Program-made: the position numbers and the translations under genes
Notes under the pieces: generated by a model
Seen by the model: the letters and a program-made list of their open reading frames with translations, nothing else
Databases searched by the model: none
Told to the model about the DNA's origin: nothing
From: Adineta vaga
Taxonomy: Eukaryota; Rotifera
Assembly (NCBI GenBank): GCA_021613535.1
Contig: CP075492.1
Coordinates: forward strand, 806,001 to 870,000
DNA length: 64,000 bases
Direction: 5' to 3'
Shown: positions 59,041-64,000 of the stretch, piece after piece
Layout: the number at the start of each line of letters is the position of its first letter
How positions within the stretch are numbered: the stretch's first letter is position 1

Positions 59041-60639
59041 ATGCAGAACAAATTTTTATTAGAGAATAGATTCATGGAATCAACATCGGAATGGCAGAAG
59101 AAAGTCTATGATACTATTGAGATCCGTCGATTACATATGATAAAACGTGCAAATTGGATTCAAAACTGTAGATCGGCAACATAATCGAAATCAATTTAGA
59201 TTATAAAACAAAACATATATACTTTTTTCGTTTTAAAAGTTTCTTATCTTCTATGCATTCTGAATATTACTTTCAAATTAAAATAACCAATCTTTAATAT
59301 ATTAAAATTTTTCAACTCTTTCTTTTCTTCTTTTTAGAACATAATAATCAATTATCCAATATTTTTCTTGTACTTTCAGATATTCTATATTACTTATTTA
59401 TAGTATAGCAAGTACAAATAATCACAACAATCTCCACATAAAAATATTCTTCGAAGTTAAACCTGCTCTGTGGCCAATATGAACATTCAACAATCAGAAT
59501 TACTCCAACCATGTAGGAACAAATATAATATTCTAATCTACCATCTGAATATATAGAATCAGTAAGATAATAACACTTCATTTACTCAACCATAATCCTA
59601 CAGTATCAGATGATCTGCTGATATAAAATTATATTTGAAATTAATATTGAGAGTTTATTCTTTTTTGAATAGTCATTTCAATTTAATTTTCAAGTTAATT
59701 CTAATTCTGCAGATTTTTATACTATCTGATGATCGACTTATGAAAATAAGTTGAAACTTGTCATGGTATTTATTTGTACAAACTCACTCTCAAGAATTAA
59801 GTTTCATTACACTATTATCTATCTTCAACTCGTTTTTCTTCATATTTACCGGATTACAAAGATTTGCACGATACTTGTGCTTTCGAATTGATGCGGAATA
59901 TTATTTCAATTGTAAACGGAGAAGAGTGACTGTACCTACTATTATCTTCTCATTTATAAAAATGATCTGATAGAGAGCTTTATGCGTCATACGTCTATTA
60001 TAGAACTGTATTAGGTAATATCGATCTATGTTTACTTCCAATTCATTAGTACTTGTCATCAGTGTCTATTATCAGAATTGAAGATCAATCAAATCGTTTC
60101 TGTCAAAAATGTCTATCAAAACTAGTCACGTCATGACTATGACACTAATTATTGATTGACATGAGACATCATAAGGTCGATTTTGCATTCAATCAGTTCA
60201 CATAATTGTTTATATTATCTCTGGCTATTTTTCACCTATGAAAAACTATTTTCCCACCATTCTGCAAATAAAAAGGGGATAATTTCCCTCTTAACTTTCT
60301 CTCTCCTATCGAGGTATAAAAGCGCACTCATTTCTAGCCATATATATCATTTATCAATTTCATCTCTACTGTTATTTCTTATCATCTTATTATAATTCAG
60401 TAAGTAGTATTTCTTTCAATATCTATTCTTCTTTAAACTCACCCTTTGAATCATATAACTATCTGCTTGTATATAAAATTAATCTTAAATTTTAATATTG
60501 GAAGCTTTCCTTTTAAGCTATTCAATTTAAGTTTAAGTTAATTTTAATTATGCAGATTCTTCAGTTACCATCTGATGATTTTCTCCCTTTATAATAAGGA
60601 AGAATTCCGGGAATATGGTAGTTATTTGTTCAAACTCAC
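59041..60639. other. Intergenic stretch with a diverged direct repeat
   Basis: 59580-59800 and 60425-60650 are diverged direct copies (shared ATATAAAATTA, ATTAATATTG, AAGTTAATTYTAATT, TGCAGAT, ATCTGATGAT and CAAACTCAC blocks in order), about 845 bases apart. The second copy adjoins the truncated Helitron gene. The short open frame at 59071-59184 has no recognised features. Confidence 0.45.
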
Positions 60640-62593
60640 CCTCAAGTGGTCCACATGGACCATGAATCATGTGGCTTTTTACAACTTCGTGTAATCGAGA
60701 ATGTTGGATGGGATCTGGTATTTCGCTTGATACGATACTATCGATACAGCTGCTATCTCGTGGCTTGTTCTCATCCGCCAAAATGATGAGCATATGACAA
60801 TGAGGTAAACCTCACTTTTGAAATTCAATTACAAATACATGAGCTATAGTTTTTCCAAATAAATTATTTTTGATGATATCATCAAGCAGCTCATTCAATT
60901 TGAGTTTGAAAACTCTTGCAACTAAATCAGGTCTGTCTAATGCAGTTTGGCCTGAATAAAGTTGCTCTTCTATCTCTTTCCATTTTGGATTGCAAGTAAA
61001 CGTAATAAATAAATCAGGCTTTCCATATTTTCGAACGATTGCCATTGCATCTTGATAATTCTGCTGCATGGCTCTGGGACTGCCTTGAAAACTTGATGGA
61101 AGAATTATTATCCGTTCTGGCTTAAGTCCTTGAGCAGCAGCATCGTTCGCTAAATGAGCCATCAGACCTTTGTACATTTCTACACGAAGAACCTTTTGAT
61201 TTTGTCGGTGAAATGCAAGACGGTTCTGTTCAGTTTTAACGTAAGCATCCACAATGTACTGTTGAAACAACTTTCCTGCGTAGTGTATTGGACTGAAATA
61301 TGTACGGACAACTAATCGAAAACTGTAGAATTGGAGCATAGACACTCTTTTTCTAATGCGGGATTGATCAGTTTTTTCTAATTCTGGATGCCAACCCTGA
61401 TCTCCTTGAGGAAATAGAACTGGATACGTCATTGGATCACAATGAGCATTTAAAATCGAAATCGTCTGAAGGTTTTGACCACGTGGATGTACAGCAATAT
61501 GACGATAGCTTGGAACTTCACCATTATCTGCAACGAAAACTGCTGCAACTTCATTGGGTCGTGGAAGATCATATCGACGTTGATCCGACGTTCGACTATT
61601 TATATCAAAGAACATACGAATTGAATGAGTTGGTTGTTTCGTTCTATCAGAACGACGGATTTCCTCCTGTTCAACCTCGTGCAACATTTTGAAAGCGGTA
61701 GCAAATGAACTTATTCGTGTCATTAAATCGCGGAGTTTCTTCATGATTTTTCCTCACAACGACTATTCGCAACATTTCCCATGCGCTCTTGTAAAGGTTG
61801 AGCTGAATCCAAAATATAGAGTTGACCATACTGAGCACTCTGACCGGTTTCAGGGTGTAGAGAACCAATCTGATGATAGATCTGACCGTGAATTCGAAAG
61901 CAGTAAAGACCGGTATTCGATGGGGAAGCGATCTGTGCACCCATAGATGCAAATGCTAAAGCATTATTGTAACATCGTATATTTTCACGAAAATTTTTTC
62001 CATCAGAACCACTTTCTTCAAGAAGAATTTTGAGTTCGTCCGGATACGGTAACAGTGAAGGAAGTTCAACGGATCCAAAATGGCAACACTGTCTATATTC
62101 ATTTTTTTCTTCCCGATGTCTCATTTCCGAAGAATAAAACACCACAATGTCGACATGGATTATCCATTTTTCCAAAATGACTCTTGAGAATGAGTTCACT
62201 CGTAGTTGCATGACCTTCCAAAGAAACTTTATATTGTCAATGTTTCCGTTGACGTTGCTTATCTTTTGCTCGTCGAACCTCCTTTTCCTCCTGAGTCTCT
62301 TGCTGTCGACGTGACTGATGTCTTTGAGCATCAGTACGTAGTCTTTTCAATCGGATTTCAACGGCTTCAGTAGCGCGACGTTCTCGTAGCCGTTTCGATC
62401 TTCGAAATAATTGGCTTCGTCGTGATTTCTTTGTTTGACTATCGGAGGAATTTTGTTCAGCGTTCTCGTTAGAAACTGCAACAATTGCTACTGAATTAAC
62501 ACCGTTGGCTGTATTTGTTAGATTTACAGACATTTCCACGCCGTAGTAACCTAACAGACGATGGTTTAGATCCCGACGTTCCCGAATAATCAA
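60640..62593 (-). pseudogene. Helitron Rep (rolling-circle replication initiator), truncated
   Basis: The minus strand holds a basic N-terminal region (62593-62237, RRSKRLRERR), a zinc-like segment around 62160-62090 (CRHCG and, in another frame, CCHFGSVELPSLLPYPDELK; a frame change lies in an A-run near 62105), then YCFRIHGQIYHQIGSLHPET and GQLYILDSAQPLQERM. The Helitron-like N domain (61744-60812) follows, with AHCDPMTYPVLFPQGDQGWH and KYGKPDLFITFTCNPKW (Rep motif 1). TGA at 60812-60814 precedes GLPHCHMLIIL, which contains the HUH metal-binding motif. The reading ends at MIHGPCG near 60655. The catalytic-Tyr region and the Pif1-like helicase are missing. It is a dead 5' fragment of an autonomous Helitron. 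Confidence 0.85.
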
Positions 62594-64000
62594 AACTTGT
62601 TTTGCTTTTTTTGCAGATTTTTTCGAAATATGCGAATACTTCTTAAAGTTTAGATCTCCACACAGTCGTCCGAGCGTCGGTGTACCCCTTTTTCAATGTT
62701 CCTTCGTAGAACTTCTGGCAAAAAAACCAACTATCTTCTAGAAAGTAACTGAAGAAGTGAAGCTTTTTTGCAGTCAGCACCTATATTTATACTTTTTCAG
62801 TGCCTATTTCTGATGGAGAAGTATTTCAATTTAAAAATTTATCTGCGACCCACAGGTTATGCTGTCTTTTCGTGTCTCTTTATAATACAATCGGCTTTGT
62901 TTTCTATACATGAAATCCATCTTAAAGCTGTAGGTATTCTTTTTCACTTGAGTAAATTGACATTCATACAATAAATATTATGTTATTGTGAGTCTAGATG
63001 AGGTTAGGAACTATGATTAAATCATATCTACACTGATGAGAGAATCTTTCCAACGGCCAAATCACTTTTTATGTGAAACCTACTGTTTTCTGTGTTACCG
63101 AATTTGCTGATTCTGAATATGCCGATGAGAAGTGCCCTTAGGCTTTTATACTTTGATTTTCCAGAAAAACCAGACTCACAGAGTATCAATTTAAAGTTAA
63201 TTTTTTGTTTTTGACAAGCGTATATTATAGAGTAGATCAAATTGTCTATGAATCAATATTAATTTTCAATGAAAATTATTCAGTTAAATTCATATACTTA
63301 CTACATATGGTTAGTATATTACTGTCAAAATAGGAAATTTTGAAGCTGTTTATTCAGCTCTATATTTGTAAAACACAAAAATCAATTTATTTATGGACAA
63401 CTCAACCTGTTCTATAATATGCACTTATCAAAAACTAAAATTTGATCTTGAGGGTGAAGATGAAGGTATAGATATTGTTCTAAACTCATCCACATAGCCA
63501 CCCACGCCCTCATCCTCACCCTCAGCTGTATCCAACATTCATTACTTTGTATATATTCATCTTCACGTAATTTCAGTTATTTGTTTTCTCTTTACTTTCT
63601 GATCAGTTAATTGAATACAGATACAACAAAGGTCGACAACTCAAATAAACTTCATGAAAACTTTTTTTTATAGAAATCAGTTTTCATATATAGTCTCAAC
63701 ATGAATGCGGCAAAAGGAAAAAAAATAATATCTTAATGAAGTAATATTTGATCAAAATATAAAACAAAATTCTTGATTCAGAGTATTATGACATCATGAA
63801 CATCTACAGAAATCATGAAGAGACAAGAAAAATCATCAATCTCTGATAGTCATAGCTTCAGCCATTCACAATATTTATAACAACTAACTTGAATAGTCTT
63901 TTACTTCTTCACATATTTCTTGCAATTAAATGAATTAGTTTTATGATGTATTTTCTTCTAACATCTTTCCAACTGTCTTCCTATAGTTGAATATTTAATC
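62594..64000. other. Intergenic stretch with one GC-rich hairpin
   Basis: The first 200 bases probably contain the 5' end of the Helitron. At 63447-63530 ATCTTGAGGGTGAAGATGAA faces CCACGCCCTCATCCTCACCC, a member of the recurrent hairpin family. No gene is supported; the open frame at 63028-63240 lacks protein features. Confidence 0.5.

Noticed and set aside
9812-60814. Reassigned stop codon (variant genetic code) to explain the in-frame stops
   Set aside because: TAA and TGA, as well as the single TAG case, appear as internal stops, while intact neighbouring genes end normally at TAA or TGA. Frameshifts coexist with stops in the F-box, transposase and methyltransferase copies, so pseudogenes are the simpler reading.
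1-64000. CRISPR array, bacterial operon or defence island
   Set aside because: There are no regularly spaced identical repeats, and genes have spliceosomal introns and animal families throughout.
1-64000. Retrotransposon reverse transcriptase or Athena/Penelope-like elements expected near bdelloid telomeres
   Set aside because: No reverse-transcriptase core (YxDD context) or endonuclease domain could be found in any translated stretch.

Overview
The window looks like AT-rich animal nuclear DNA, most probably from a bdelloid rotifer (Rotaria/Adineta type). The reasons are introns of about 48-60 bp with GT/AG borders, and dense small genes from families expanded in bdelloids: ART-fold ADP-ribosyltransferases with a TPR tail, NHL-repeat/EGF receptors, B-box/coiled-coil proteins, F-box/LRR proteins, 7TM receptors, astacins and LU-domain proteins. 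Mariner, Helitron and foldback elements are mixed in. G-rich motifs resemble the TGTGGG telomere hexamer known from bdelloids. The species assignment is inferred from gene content, not from a search.

Layout. 0.7-10.7 kb holds an ADP-ribosyltransferase/TPR gene (2 exons), an LU-domain secreted protein, an eight-exon NHL/mucin/EGF membrane protein and a U-box membrane protein with a premature stop. 11.6-22.4 kb holds three damaged 7TM receptors, a five-exon VAMP/endobrevin-like R-SNARE and a two-exon 67-residue protein, both on the minus strand and visible only after splicing, plus a MITE. 22.5-26.2 kb is mobile DNA (a dead mariner with both TIRs) followed by a broken ADP-ribosyltransferase. 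27.4-33.6 kb holds a B-box protein, an ADP/ATP carrier with a frameshifting deletion, an F-box protein and a seven-exon astacin. 33.3-36.5 kb carries a secreted-protein locus and a small unknown gene, and this block is repeated at 52.5-55.7 kb. 37-44.4 kb is a graveyard of F-box, receptor and ADP-ribosyltransferase/LRR fragments. 46.5-48.0 kb has a TTAA-flanked foldback element and a Helitron-like terminus. 48.4-51.0 kb holds an intact five-exon gene and a broken spermidine-synthase-fold gene. 56-62.6 kb holds a decayed multi-exon gene, an unusual non-coding element rich in TCCGAC and GATTACA motifs, and a truncated Helitron Rep gene.

Two patterns cut across the genes. First, short GC-rich imperfect hairpins with CTTGAGGGTGTG/CACACCCTCAAG-like arms recur over a dozen times, mostly just beyond stop codons. 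One contains eight telomere-like hexamers. Second, many damaged genes keep their reading frame and are broken by isolated stop codons, most of which could be one C-to-T (or G-to-A) step from Gln, Arg or Trp codons. The genes do not form one pathway. They look like ordinary accessory and receptor families in a dynamic, transposon-rich, possibly subtelomeric neighbourhood. No CRISPR array, bacterial operon, rRNA or tRNA was found.
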